From Rhodobacterales bacterium HKCCE2091 (GTDB lineage Bacteria > Pseudomonadota > Alphaproteobacteria > Rhodobacterales > Rhodobacteraceae), in NCBI GenBank assembly GCA_015689685.1, contig WVSL01000002.1, positions 248,001 to 312,000 of the forward strand: DNA of 64,000 bases. The letters run 5' to 3'. A model generated the notes under the pieces. The model was not told the origin of the DNA. It saw nothing but the letters and a program-made list of their open reading frames with translations, and made no database searches. This document shows positions 8,157-17,097 of this stretch, piece after piece. Position 1 is the first letter of the stretch. Every line of letters starts with the position of its first letter. The translations under genes were made by a program, and so were the position numbers.

Positions 8157-9266
8157 ATGCGGTTCCATCCCTCCGACGACCAGCTGGCCCTCAGGGACGC
8201 GGTCAGACGCTACCTCGGCGACGTCTGCGACGGTGGCGTGCGACGGCAGGCGGTCGAGGGCGATATCGCCGGCGCGGCGGAACTCTGGCGCGGATGCGCG
8301 GAACTGGGTCTCACCGGTCTCGTCGTCCCGGAGGAGTACGGCGGGCTTGGCCTTGGCCTGATCGACCTCGCCCTGATCTCCGACGTGTTCGGCTACGAGG
8401 CCGCCCCTGCCCCGTTCCTCGGACACGCGCTCGCGACGCTTGCCATCGCGCAGGGAGGATCTCCCGGACAGAAGGCGGATCTGCTGCCGCGCCTCGCGAC
8501 GGGCGAGGTGACAGCCGCGCTCGCCATCGGCGAGGGGGGCGAAGCCTGGTCGCCCCATGCCTGGCGCATTGACGTGGAAGCAGGTCGGATCAGGGGTGCC
8601 AAGCACTTCGTCACGGCGGCGACCGAAGCGGATATCGCGGTCGTCGGAACACGGGGCGGCGCACTCGGGGTCGTCGACTGCCGCGACCCCGGAGTCACCG
8701 CCGCGCCAATTCGCTCGCTCGACATGACCCGACCGCTTGGGACGCTGGAGTTCGATGGCACGCCAGTAGACCCCTTGCCCGGCGCCGACGCGGAGCGGCT
8801 GTTCGATGCTCTTCTGGTACAGCTGGCCGCCGATGCCCACGGGGCCGCGCGGCGCGCCATCGACATGACGGTTGCCTACGTGCTCGAACGCCAGCAGTTC
8901 GGTCGCAGAATAGGAAGCTTCCAGGCGGTCAAGCACCAGCTCGCGAACATCACCGCGTGTCTCGTGCCGGCGGAGCCGCTCGTTTGGTACGCTGCGCTCG
9001 CGGACGGATCCGGGCCTGCGGACCGGGGATTTGCCGCCGCGCTGGCGAAGGCTCATCTCGCCGACCGCGCCATGGATACCACCCGCACCTGCGTCGAGCT
9101 GCATGGCGGCATCGGGTACACGTGGGACTACGATCTCCATATCTGGTTGAAGCGCGCGATGTTCGATTTCTCATACGCGAACGTGCCGACGGTCCACCGC
9201 GCGCGGGCAATGGCTCTGCGCCGGACCGCCCGTGTCGAAGGGCCAAGCCTCACCGGGTTGCTCTGA
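8157..9266 (+). CDS. Acyl-CoA dehydrogenase family protein, second of a pair
   Basis: This 369-residue acyl-CoA dehydrogenase starts 3 nt after the preceding paralogue. It carries VVPEEYGGLGLGLIDLAL in the N-terminal helical domain and RQQFGRRIGSFQAVKHQLAN and ELHGGIGYTWDYDLHIWLKR in the C-terminal domain. The GGIGYTWD motif is typical of the smaller partner in heteromeric FadE pairs of steroid and related degradation clusters. There is no YEGT motif. Its homologue in this window is at 34288-35376, also beside a partner. Substrate inferred only from context. Confidence 0.88.
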   Translation: MRFHPSDDQLALRDAVRRYLGDVCDGGVRRQAVEGDIAGAAELWRGCAELGLTGLVVPEEYGGLGLGLIDLALISDVFGYEAAPAPFLGHALATLAIAQGGSPGQKADLLPRLATGEVTAALAIGEGGEAWSPHAWRIDVEAGRIRGAKHFVTAATEADIAVVGTRGGALGVVDCRDPGVTAAPIRSLDMTRPLGTLEFDGTPVDPLPGADAERLFDALLVQLAADAHGAARRAIDMTVAYVLERQQFGRRIGSFQAVKHQLANITACLVPAEPLVWYAALADGSGPADRGFAAALAKAHLADRAMDTTRTCVELHGGIGYTWDYDLHIWLKRAMFDFSYANVPTVHRARAMALRRTARVEGPSLTGLL

Positions 9267-9374
9267 AGCTGCGAGCGAAAAGAAGTATATATACCCTATC
9301 CTCTTGCCTCGTCGGCAGGTAACATCTGTCCGCTCGGACCTTTCCGGGACCGCGCCCTAGGTGAAGGAAGAGGA

Positions 9375-10091
9375 ATGAAGATCGCAGAGCGGGTCGCCGC
9401 GGATCTGCGGCGCCAGATCGCAGCCGGGGATTTTGTTGAAACCGGCAGCCTGGGCAGTGAGGCCGAACTGATAGAGCGTTACGGCGCCTCCCGTCCATCG
9501 GTACGCGAAGCGATCCGGATCCTCGAAAGCGAGGCGCTTGTCGAGGTCACCCGCGGTGCCCGGAGCGTGAAGGTGAAGTCGCCCGATACCCGCACCCCGG
9601 CGCGTCACCTGAGCCTTCTCCTCCACAGCCTGAAGGTCAGTCTGCGCGACGTTTACGGTGCCCGCCTGATGGTGGAGCCGGGGGCGGCGCGGATGACCGC
9701 ACAGAACTCGTGGGACACGGCACCCGCGGTCCTGCGCGAAATCATCGAGGCGGAGGAAGCCCTGCTCGACGACCCGATGATGTTCGGCCGGATGACCGTA
9801 ACGTTCCACCAGACCCTCGTCGAACTTGCGGGCAACCAGACGATCGATGCCCTGGTCAAGTCCCTGGGCCACATCTTCCTGGCCCATTCGGACGTTCTGT
9901 TCCGCGAGTACGAAGGCCAGCGGGCCTATCTCGAAAAGGGGGTCAAGGCCCATCGACGTCTCGTTGATCTCATTGCCGACTGCCGTCCCCACGAAGCCGA
10001 GGAATTCTGGCGGAACCACCTGGAATTCGTACAGCGGGACCACTACCTCCCCGACGCTCAATATGGCGAGATCGTCGACATCCTCGACTAG
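9375..10091 (+). CDS. GntR-family transcriptional regulator, FadR-like (FCD domain)
   Basis: A 238-residue regulator with an N-terminal winged HTH (about 1-70; SRPSVREAIRILESEALVEVTRGARS is the recognition helix and wing) and a C-terminal all-helical FCD ligand domain. The FCD carries the metal-site type histidines in TFHQTLVEL and KAHRRLVDL. It is a close paralogue of the regulator at 27419-28174. It lies 108 bp after the acyl-CoA dehydrogenase pair, and AAGAGGA precedes its ATG. It probably represses the cluster until an acyl-CoA or acid ligand binds. Confidence 0.92.
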   Translation: MKIAERVAADLRRQIAAGDFVETGSLGSEAELIERYGASRPSVREAIRILESEALVEVTRGARSVKVKSPDTRTPARHLSLLLHSLKVSLRDVYGARLMVEPGAARMTAQNSWDTAPAVLREIIEAEEALLDDPMMFGRMTVTFHQTLVELAGNQTIDALVKSLGHIFLAHSDVLFREYEGQRAYLEKGVKAHRRLVDLIADCRPHEAEEFWRNHLEFVQRDHYLPDAQYGEIVDILD

Positions 10092-10097
10092 CAAATT

Positions 10098-10874
10098 TCA
10101 CCTCCCGCCGAAGTGAGGCATCCGTTTCTGCTGGAACGCGTGCACGCCCTCCACGAAATCGGCGCTCCGTCCGGCGAGCCGCTGGTTGCGCCTGTCCTCT
10201 TCCAGCTGGCTTTCGTAGCCCTGCTCCTCGGCATTCCAGACCGCGGCGCGCGCGAGTGTCATCGACAGGGGCGCAGAGCGCGCGATGTCCGAAGCGACGC
10301 CTTGCGCGGTTGCGGCCAGGTCTTCGTCGGCGACCACCCGGGTCACCAGTCCCTCATGTGCCGCGTCCTCCGCCGCGTACTTTCGTCCGGTAAGGATCAG
10401 GTCCATTGCGCGGACCCTGCCGACGGCCCGGGCGAGAAGCCAGCTCGCCCCTCCGTCAGGTGCTAGTCCCACGCGCTGGAAACCGAAACGGAAGAACGCG
10501 CTCTTCGCCGCGACGATGATATCGCCGGCGAGCGCCAGCGCCGCGCCGACACCGACCGCGGGCCCGTTGACGACCGTCACGACCGGGATCGCGGAGGACT
10601 TCATCGCGATGAACATGGGGTTGTGGAAGTGCTCCAGGCCCCAGCCCACGTCACGTTCCGGATCGTCCAGGCTGAGCCCGTCGAGGTCGGCCCCCGAGCT
10701 GAACACGGGTCCGGCTCCGGTGATGACGAGCACCCGAGCGTCCTCCTGTGCCCGCGCCAGGATGCCGGTGAGTTCCCTCGCCATACCGCGCGACAGCGCA
10801 TTCCGCTTCTCGGGAAAGTCGAGTGTCGCCGTTCCGATGCCTTCGGACACGGCGTACCCCACGTGATCGCCCAT
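10098..10874 (-). CDS. Enoyl-CoA hydratase/isomerase family protein (crotonase fold)
   Basis: A 258-residue crotonase-superfamily protein. GPVFSSGADLDGL and GPAVGVGAALALAGD form the two oxyanion-hole regions. In the position of the classic hydratase Glu144 there is a Gln (FGFQRVGLAPDGG), and Asp replaces Glu164, so isomerase or another crotonase reaction is possible. The ATG at 10874 has a GGGAGGGA Shine-Dalgarno sequence; a longer reading frame begins at 10940 but lacks one. It is convergent with the GntR gene and divergent from the MFS gene at 11159, across an intergenic region with an operator-like site. Confidence 0.88.
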   Translation of the reverse strand: MGDHVGYAVSEGIGTATLDFPEKRNALSRGMARELTGILARAQEDARVLVITGAGPVFSSGADLDGLSLDDPERDVGWGLEHFHNPMFIAMKSSAIPVVTVVNGPAVGVGAALALAGDIIVAAKSAFFRFGFQRVGLAPDGGASWLLARAVGRVRAMDLILTGRKYAAEDAAHEGLVTRVVADEDLAATAQGVASDIARSAPLSMTLARAAVWNAEEQGYESQLEEDRRNQRLAGRSADFVEGVHAFQQKRMPHFGGR

Positions 10875-10922
10875 CGGCAGACTCCCTCCCTGTCCCGTCC
10901 ATCCCACCTTCAGCGTCGACTG

Positions 10923-10943
10923 AACAGGTAAGGTAGTCAACTA
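10923..10943. promoter_or_regulatory. Operator-like AT-rich site A
   Basis: The sequence AACAGGTAAGGTAGTCAACT lies in the 284-bp divergent region between the crotonase gene (start 10874) and the MFS gene (start 11159). Its CAGGTAA and TAGTCAAC parts both recur in site B at 19956-19983, and AAGGTAG recurs in site C. It is a candidate binding site for one of the two FadR-type regulators. The rest of the intergenic region shows no other gene. Confidence 0.45.
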
Positions 10944-11158
10944 TCTCGGAGCATATCGACATATAACTGGTACCTCTCCCCGAAAAAATGGCGCAAGATA
11001 TCGTTACGTATGTATATTTGCGTGCCGACCGCCTAGGATCGCGAGAGGTCTGTCCTTGAAACGAATCTGCAACGGGACAGGCGGGGGAGGAGAGCGGAAG
11101 TGCGACCAGCGGGCACCTGGAACCGGACCGTGCGAGGGTGTCTCGGAGGATCCCTTCC

Positions 11159-12376
11159 GTGACCGAACGGGTATCGTGGCCGATCCTCGCGCAGTTGCTG
11201 GCCGTTTGCGTCGCGGTGGGCCTTGCGCCGAACATCATCCTGCCCGCCCTGCCCCAGATGGCCTCAGACTTCGGGGTCACCTACGGGGTGATCCAGTATG
11301 CGATGTCGGCCTACTACGCCGCCAACGGGCTTCTCCAGCTTGTCATGGGACCGCTTGCCGACCGGTTCGGGCGGAAACCGGTGCTGGTCGCGGTCCTCGC
11401 GCTCTATGCTATCGCGAGCATCGGTTGCGCGCTAAGCCAGACGATCTCCACGTTCTTCCTGTTTCGGACGTTGCAGGCCGTCGCCTTTTCCGGCGCCGTG
11501 ATGTGCCGGGCGGTAGCGCGGGAAACCCACGACGAACGTGGCGCGGTCATCGCGATCTCCTACATCGGCATCACGATCGCCGTGACCAACATGACCGGGC
11601 CCGCGCTTGGCGGGATCATCTTTGCGGAGTTCGGTTGGCGGGCGAACAACCTCCTGACCGCCGTTCTGGCCGGTCTCGTCCTCATCCTGATGCTGTGGCG
11701 GCTTCCGGAGACCCGGACCGTGAGCCAGTCTTCCATCGCCAGCCAGTTCCGTGACTTCGCGGTCCTGATGAAATCGCACGAGTTCTGGGCCCACGCGCTC
11801 GTCATCAGCTTCTCTGCGGGAACGTACTTCGCCTATCTCGGCGGCATCGCGATCGTCGCACCGGAAGCGTTCGGGCTGTCGCCCACGGTGATGGGTCTTC
11901 TGTTCGGGATTATGTCCCTCGGCTATGTCGGGGGAAGCTATTCGTCCGGCCGGCTGACCCGCGTCTTCGGCAGCCGGGAATTGATGCTGCTCGGCTCCGT
12001 CATCACGACGCTCGCCGTGGCGATCTCGCTGGTCCTGTTCCTCGTCGGACTCGGCACCGTGGTGACCTTCTATGTCTTCATCTTCTTCGTGGGCTTCGGC
12101 TACGGCTCGACGATCCCCAACGCAACGGTTGGCCTCCTGTCCATCGGCCGCCGCACGATGGGCAGCGCTGGCGGGTTCAGCGGGGCGTTGATGGTATTCG
12201 TCGGCTCCGTTCTGGTCTCGGTCTCCGGCGCCGCGACATCGGCATACCGCTCGGCGGAATCGCTTCTCTGGGTGCAAATGGGGTCGGCGATCTGCGGTCT
12301 CCTGGCCGTTCTGACCATCCTGCTTCTGCACCGCCGGAACGGGCCCCGGGACGATCTCTACCAGCAAGGAAAGTGA
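11159..12376 (+). CDS. MFS transporter, Bcr/CflA-type
   Basis: A 405-residue protein with 12 hydrophobic segments and the MFS motif A loop GPLADRFGRKPVLV between TM2 and TM3. The N-terminus with LAPNIILPALPQMASDFGV resembles the Bcr/CflA drug-efflux subfamily. The GTG at 11159 is preferred over the GTG at 11138 because GGAGGA lies 8 nt upstream of it. A CoA-transferase gene follows 4 nt downstream. It may export a toxic intermediate or import a related acid; direction is not determinable from sequence. Confidence 0.88.
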   Translation: MTERVSWPILAQLLAVCVAVGLAPNIILPALPQMASDFGVTYGVIQYAMSAYYAANGLLQLVMGPLADRFGRKPVLVAVLALYAIASIGCALSQTISTFFLFRTLQAVAFSGAVMCRAVARETHDERGAVIAISYIGITIAVTNMTGPALGGIIFAEFGWRANNLLTAVLAGLVLILMLWRLPETRTVSQSSIASQFRDFAVLMKSHEFWAHALVISFSAGTYFAYLGGIAIVAPEAFGLSPTVMGLLFGIMSLGYVGGSYSSGRLTRVFGSRELMLLGSVITTLAVAISLVLFLVGLGTVVTFYVFIFFVGFGYGSTIPNATVGLLSIGRRTMGSAGGFSGALMVFVGSVLVSVSGAATSAYRSAESLLWVQMGSAICGLLAVLTILLLHRRNGPRDDLYQQGK

Positions 12377-12380
12377 TACG

Positions 12381-13595
12381 ATGACCAGATTCGACGGAAC
12401 CGAACCTGTCGCTCCGCTGTCCGGCGTCCGCGTGATCGACATGGGCCGCTACATCGCGGGCCCCTACTGCGCAGCGCTGCTCGGCGATCTCGGCGCGGAC
12501 GTGGTGCGGATCGAGTCGCCGGACGGGGCCTCTGACCGGGACGTCATGCAGCTTGGCGACGCGGGGTTCGGAGCGATGCACGCGCAGGTCAACCGGGGCA
12601 AACGCTCTCTGGCTCTCGACACATCGTCGAACGAGGGGCGCGGTGTTCTGGACAGGCTTCTATCGACGGCCGACGTGCTGGTCGTCAACATGGCGCCGGC
12701 TGCGCTGAAAAGAGCGCGGCTAGACCATGAGAGCCTTTCCCGCATCAATCCCGGCATCGTCCTGGCGGCGCCCTCGGCCTACGGGTTCGAGGGCGATCAC
12801 CAGAACCTGACCGGGTTCGACACCACCGGACAGGCGCTCAGCGGGGCGATGTACCTGACCGGGTTCGGCGATCCGCCGTTGCGTGCCGCCTATTCGTTCG
12901 TCGACATCGCCACCGCCACATACGCCGCCTACGCAACGCTCGGCGCGTTGATGTCCCGGACCCGTGACGGCCGCGGCCGCGAAGTCCGCAGTTCGCTGCT
13001 TGCCTCGGCCCTGTCCGTAGTCAATCCCGTCCTGATCGAGGAGGCGACCGGCGCGCGCCACCGCACCCCGACCGGCAACCGGAGCCCGATCGCGGGGCCG
13101 TCCGACCTGTTCCGCGTGACCGACGGCTGGATCATCGTCCAGGTACTCGGAGACGCGATGTTCGAACGCTGGTGTCGCATGGTCGAACGGCCGGAGCTTG
13201 CCGATGACCCGCGCTTCGCGACGGACCAGCTCAGGGGCGACAACGGGGAGGCATTGTCCGCCATCATGTCCGATTGGCTCGCCGGGCGATCCCGCGCGGA
13301 GGCGCTCGAGCTGCTGACAGCGGCGCGGATCCCCGGCTCTGCGCAATACAGCCCCGCAGAGGCGCTTGACGCGCCGGAGGTTCGCGACGGCGGCATGATC
13401 GCGTGGCACGAGAAAGCCGGCCTGCGGTATCCCGTGATCGCCCCCGCGGTGAGGATCGGAGACGATCTCTCTCGCCCTGAGCCGGCTCCCGATCTCGGGG
13501 CCCACAGCCGGCAGGTTCTTCGCGACTACGGCTTTTCGGATGACGAGATCGCGGCGCTCACCGAAGCGAGCCTCGTAGCCGCGCGCGACCTATAG
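12381..13595 (+). CDS. Family III CoA-transferase homologue lacking the usual catalytic Asp
   Basis: A 404-residue CaiB/BaiF-type protein with the expected N-terminus (VRVIDMGRYIAGPYCAALLGD). At the position where the catalytic aspartate normally occurs (GQxxDxSL), this protein reads GREVRSSLL, with Arg at about residue 203. The two paralogues in this window keep Asp. The protein may therefore be inactive, use another residue, or serve as a CoA-ester binding partner. It is co-transcribed with the MFS gene and its 3' end overlaps the convergent hydrolase by 6 bp (CTATAG). Confidence 0.85.
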   Translation: MTRFDGTEPVAPLSGVRVIDMGRYIAGPYCAALLGDLGADVVRIESPDGASDRDVMQLGDAGFGAMHAQVNRGKRSLALDTSSNEGRGVLDRLLSTADVLVVNMAPAALKRARLDHESLSRINPGIVLAAPSAYGFEGDHQNLTGFDTTGQALSGAMYLTGFGDPPLRAAYSFVDIATATYAAYATLGALMSRTRDGRGREVRSSLLASALSVVNPVLIEEATGARHRTPTGNRSPIAGPSDLFRVTDGWIIVQVLGDAMFERWCRMVERPELADDPRFATDQLRGDNGEALSAIMSDWLAGRSRAEALELLTAARIPGSAQYSPAEALDAPEVRDGGMIAWHEKAGLRYPVIAPAVRIGDDLSRPEPAPDLGAHSRQVLRDYGFSDDEIAALTEASLVAARDL

Positions 13596-14423
13596 CCGGG
13601 CCAGCAGTTCGTTTACAGCGTCGGCCTGTTCATACTGGACCCAGTGCCCGGCACCTTCGATCACGTGAAGTCGTGCGTGCGGGACAATACGGAGGATGAT
13701 CTCGCCGGTTTCGGCAAGGCCGTCCCGGATGATCATGTCCTCGCTGCCCCAGATGAAATCGACCTCGGCGGGTCGCCACGCAGTGAACCGGGCAAGGGCG
13801 TCCGAGGTCCGGATCAGGTCCTTGCGGCGAAGTGTCATGCGCTCGGTGTTCTGCATCTGGATCGCCACCGCGCCGTTCTGGATCGATGCGGGATCGGAAA
13901 ACATCATTATACCCAGGTTGGCCCTATGGATACGCGCCCGATCCACGGGGTCCTCCACACCGCGCCAGGAGGTCAAGTCGAGCGAGGCCCTTCGAAACGG
14001 CCCGAGACCGGCGGACCCGATCAGAACGAGCCGGCGGACCCGGTCCCTGAGGATATCGGGGAAATGGAAAGAGATCGTGCTGCCGAAGGAAAAGGCGACC
14101 AGATCGAACCGGGAACCCACCCCGAGCTGATCGAGACCGTCGGATATCGCGGCCGAGTATGCATCCATTCCCGACATGGTGCCGCGATCGGAATCCCCGA
14201 ACCCGGGCATGTCCGGCACGATGACCGTGCGATGCGTCGAAAGCGGCCCGATGTTCCGCAGCCAGTGGGTCCATGAGCCGTGCATGCCGTGGACGAGGAC
14301 CGCGGGCGACCCCTCACCCCATATGCGCCATGACATCTCGCCACCCGGTATGGCGGTCCGCCGATGAACCGCCCGCACGTCGAGTTCCCGGAACAGCGGC
14401 GGCAGGTCCGGGACCTTGTCCAT
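13590..14423 (-). CDS. Alpha/beta hydrolase
   Basis: A 277-residue hydrolase-fold protein. The oxyanion HG motif is in VLVHGMHGSWTHW, the nucleophile elbow is AFSFGS (Ser flanked by Gly only on one side), the acid is in WGSEDMI, and the catalytic His is in EGAGHWVQYEQ near the C-terminus. It could hydrolyse a C-C bond, ester or thioester. The ATG at 14423 lies 8 nt after the thiolase stop; the open frame extends upstream but into the thiolase gene. It is the last gene of a six-gene operon that begins at 19903. Confidence 0.87.
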   Translation of the reverse strand: MDKVPDLPPLFRELDVRAVHRRTAIPGGEMSWRIWGEGSPAVLVHGMHGSWTHWLRNIGPLSTHRTVIVPDMPGFGDSDRGTMSGMDAYSAAISDGLDQLGVGSRFDLVAFSFGSTISFHFPDILRDRVRRLVLIGSAGLGPFRRASLDLTSWRGVEDPVDRARIHRANLGIMMFSDPASIQNGAVAIQMQNTERMTLRRKDLIRTSDALARFTAWRPAEVDFIWGSEDMIIRDGLAETGEIILRIVPHARLHVIEGAGHWVQYEQADAVNELLARL

Positions 14424-14431
14424 CGCGCCGC

Positions 14432-15637
14432 TCAAGCGTCGAGCCGTCCCACGATGGCGACCGAGGACACGTTCTGCACCGGCATCCCGCCGAGATTGTG
14501 GGACAGCGCCAGTCTCGGAAGCTCCGTCCGCTGACGCTCGCCGGCGCGGCCGAGAAGTTGGAGGTAGTTCTCGTAGATCATGCGGATCCCCGAGGCGGCA
14601 ATCGGGTGGCCGAAGCACTTGAGTCCGCCGTCGATCTGGCAGGGCAGCGTTCCGTCGGCGTCGAAGAACCCGTCGAGGACGTCCTTCCAGCCCTCGCCGG
14701 GTTTCGAAATATGCAGATCCTCCATCGTCACGAGTTCGGTGACCGAGAAGCAGTCATGGACCTCCAGAAGGTCGATCTCGCGACGTGGGTCGGTCACGCC
14801 GGCCTCGGCATAGGCGCGGGTTGCGGCGACGCGGGTGGTATGGAAGTAACTCCCGTTCCAGCCGCTGCCCTGCATTTCCCATCCGTTCGACGACACGACC
14901 TGCAACGCCTTCACCGAAACGATATCGGTCTTGCCGAGCGACCGGGCGATCTCGGGCGTGGTGACGATGGCGCAGGCGGCGCCATCGGAGACGCCGCAGC
15001 AGTCGAACAGCCCGAGCGGTTCGGCCACCATCGGCGCGCCAAGCACGTGGTCGACAGTGATTTCCTTGCGGAGATGCGCCTTGGGGTTCTTCGCCCCGTT
15101 CGCGTGACTCTTGACCGAAACATGCGCCATCGCACGCTTCAGGTCGTCGCGAGAGACGCCGTGCTCGGCGCGATAGGCCGAGGCGAGCTGCGCGAAGTTG
15201 CCCGGGGCCGAGCCGGTTACGTTGACCATGTCGTAGCTGACCCCGCGCGACCGGACCGGCAATCCGCCGTAGCCGGTGTCCTTCAGCTTCTCGACACCCA
15301 TCGCCAGCGCGATATCGGCCGCGCCGGACGCGACGGCATAGACCGCGCCGCGGAAGCTTTCGGTACCGCTGGCGCAATAGTTCTCGACCTTGGTCACGCC
15401 GATGTCGTTGAGCCTGAGCGCCATCGCGAGCGGGATGCCCGAGGGGCCGATATTGACCGACTCGAACGCGGAACCCAGCCAGGCTGCGTCGATCTGAGAG
15501 GTCTCGATTCCCGCGTCGGCGATGCATTCCTCGTACGCTTCAAGCATGAGCTGGTCGGAGTCCCGGTCCCACCGCTCCCCGAATTTGGCGCATCCCATCC
15601 CGAGGATGGCGACCTTGTCCCTGATACCGTTCGGCAT
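14432..15637 (-). CDS. SCP-x-type thiolase / lipid-transfer thiolase-like protein
   Basis: A 401-residue thiolase-fold protein of the sterol carrier protein X class. The nucleophile Cys88 lies in NYCASGTESF, the second active-site segment is HDCFSVTELV, and the base is in FGHPIAASGIRM. Members cleave 3-ketoacyl-CoAs of branched or sterol side chains, or act as retro-aldolases with a DUF35 partner. The upstream gene supplies such a DUF35 domain. The ATG at 15637 has a GAAGGAGGC Shine-Dalgarno sequence. The frame is open far upstream, but that part is a shadow of the next gene. Confidence 0.92.
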   Translation of the reverse strand: MPNGIRDKVAILGMGCAKFGERWDRDSDQLMLEAYEECIADAGIETSQIDAAWLGSAFESVNIGPSGIPLAMALRLNDIGVTKVENYCASGTESFRGAVYAVASGAADIALAMGVEKLKDTGYGGLPVRSRGVSYDMVNVTGSAPGNFAQLASAYRAEHGVSRDDLKRAMAHVSVKSHANGAKNPKAHLRKEITVDHVLGAPMVAEPLGLFDCCGVSDGAACAIVTTPEIARSLGKTDIVSVKALQVVSSNGWEMQGSGWNGSYFHTTRVAATRAYAEAGVTDPRREIDLLEVHDCFSVTELVTMEDLHISKPGEGWKDVLDGFFDADGTLPCQIDGGLKCFGHPIAASGIRMIYENYLQLLGRAGERQRTELPRLALSHNLGGMPVQNVSSVAIVGRLDA

Positions 15638-15654
15638 GGTGCCTCCTTCGCCCC

Positions 15655-17097
15655 TCAGACCGGAACTGCCTTCCAGAAATACCGCGTATAGTTGCGGCTC
15701 TCGTCGACACCCTTGACCCGGAAGACCATCCTGAGCTTCTGCCCGACATCGAGATCCCACCCTTCGACGTCCGTGATCTCCGCCATCATGCGCCCGCCGC
15801 CTTCGAACTCGATGTTGCCGTAGTACTGGGGCGGGTTGGGCGACACCGTGAGGCTGTCGGCGGTGTACGTCATGATCCGGGCAGGCACCTCGGCGAGCGG
15901 GTGGTCCACCTGGGTCCGGACCGCGTGATCGTTCGGGTTGACGCTGATCTCGGTCTTCGGGAACTGGATCGTGCCCGATTTCGTGCAGCGCCCGCCGACG
16001 AGACCGAGTACGGTCTTCCTCCGGCGCCAAAGGGCCGAAAGCGGCTGCTTTTCCTGATGCTCGCCGCGTATTCCGATGTCCATGTCGAGATGGCCACGAA
16101 AGCAAAGGTACTTCAGGTAGTTCTCCTCCACCCTGCGCCTGTCGAGCCAGCCGCGCACTCCGCGCTCCGGTCGGACGATCGCGATCCGATCGGTCGTTCG
16201 GAGCACGAGCACGTCGCATCCGCTGCCGAAGGCAGCGAGGACGATCGTCTCGCCCGGCACCGCCCGCTCCAGAGCATCGGCGAGCATCAGCCCGGGATGC
16301 GCGGTGCCGGTATCACCGACCTGCGCACCAAGCGTATCCGCGACGGCTCCCGCCCCGATCCCGAGCGCCTTGGCGATCTGCGGCGGCGCACCCCTTATCG
16401 CGGTCGGCACGAGCAGCCGGTCGACGGAGGCCGGGTCGATGTCGAGACGGGAAAGCGCGGTTTTCAAGGCGCCTTGCAGGATCGGGCGGACCCCCTCGTC
16501 ACGGATCCACCGGCTTTCCCACGTGAAATCGGTCTCGGTCCCCGCCCCGCGAAAGTGATCGACGAAATCGACCGATACGGAGGTGGAGCCGACCATCACC
16601 GCTACCGCGTCCTCGGCATCGCCGATCAGGAACGCGGCACCCGCGTCCCCCTGGGTCATCTCGGCCTCCGACCCGGGCTTGGCCTTCCGCAGATCGGCGG
16701 CGAGGTGAAGGATCCCGCCCCCGGCTTCGGTCGACAACGCAGTGATGAGCGAAGTCACTCCCGCCCTGAGGCTGCCGCCGAAATCGAGCGTCATCATCTC
16801 GTCGGACAGGTTCAGCGCCTCCTTCGCGATGACGGCGTTCTGGCGTTCTGCGAAGGGCATCGTGTTCGACGCGAGGTAGAGTGCTCGGATGCCGGAGCGG
16901 TCGGCCGGACCCAGGGCATCCCGCGCAGCCTCGACCCCCATCGTAATCGCGTCCTCGTCCCAGCTTGCCATCGACCGCTCGCCCTTCGCGAGCCCGCCGA
17001 GGCCCGGAGCGAACCACTTGTTGGCTGCGTGGATCGCGCTGCGCTGAAGCCGCGCAACGGGGATGTAGGCCCCGTACCGAAGGATCCCGTTCGTCAC
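15655..17097 (-). CDS. HMG-CoA-synthase-like protein fused to a DUF35 OB-fold domain
   Basis: A 480-residue fusion. Residues 1 to about 330 have the HMG-CoA synthase/KAS III type thiolase fold (start RYGAYIPVARL, as in archaeal-type HMG-CoA synthases). Residues from about 335 onward form a DUF35 domain with OB-fold (PQYYGNIEFEGGGRMMAEITDVE). Two expected features are degenerate. The catalytic Cys region reads LDFGGSLRAG, without Cys, and the zinc ribbon reads GGRCTKSG, without a full CxxC pair. It may thus be a structural partner of the SCP-x thiolase. The GTG start overlaps the preceding stop as GTGA. Confidence 0.82.
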   Translation of the reverse strand: MTNGILRYGAYIPVARLQRSAIHAANKWFAPGLGGLAKGERSMASWDEDAITMGVEAARDALGPADRSGIRALYLASNTMPFAERQNAVIAKEALNLSDEMMTLDFGGSLRAGVTSLITALSTEAGGGILHLAADLRKAKPGSEAEMTQGDAGAAFLIGDAEDAVAVMVGSTSVSVDFVDHFRGAGTETDFTWESRWIRDEGVRPILQGALKTALSRLDIDPASVDRLLVPTAIRGAPPQIAKALGIGAGAVADTLGAQVGDTGTAHPGLMLADALERAVPGETIVLAAFGSGCDVLVLRTTDRIAIVRPERGVRGWLDRRRVEENYLKYLCFRGHLDMDIGIRGEHQEKQPLSALWRRRKTVLGLVGGRCTKSGTIQFPKTEISVNPNDHAVRTQVDHPLAEVPARIMTYTADSLTVSPNPPQYYGNIEFEGGGRMMAEITDVEGWDLDVGQKLRMVFRVKGVDESRNYTRYFWKAVPV

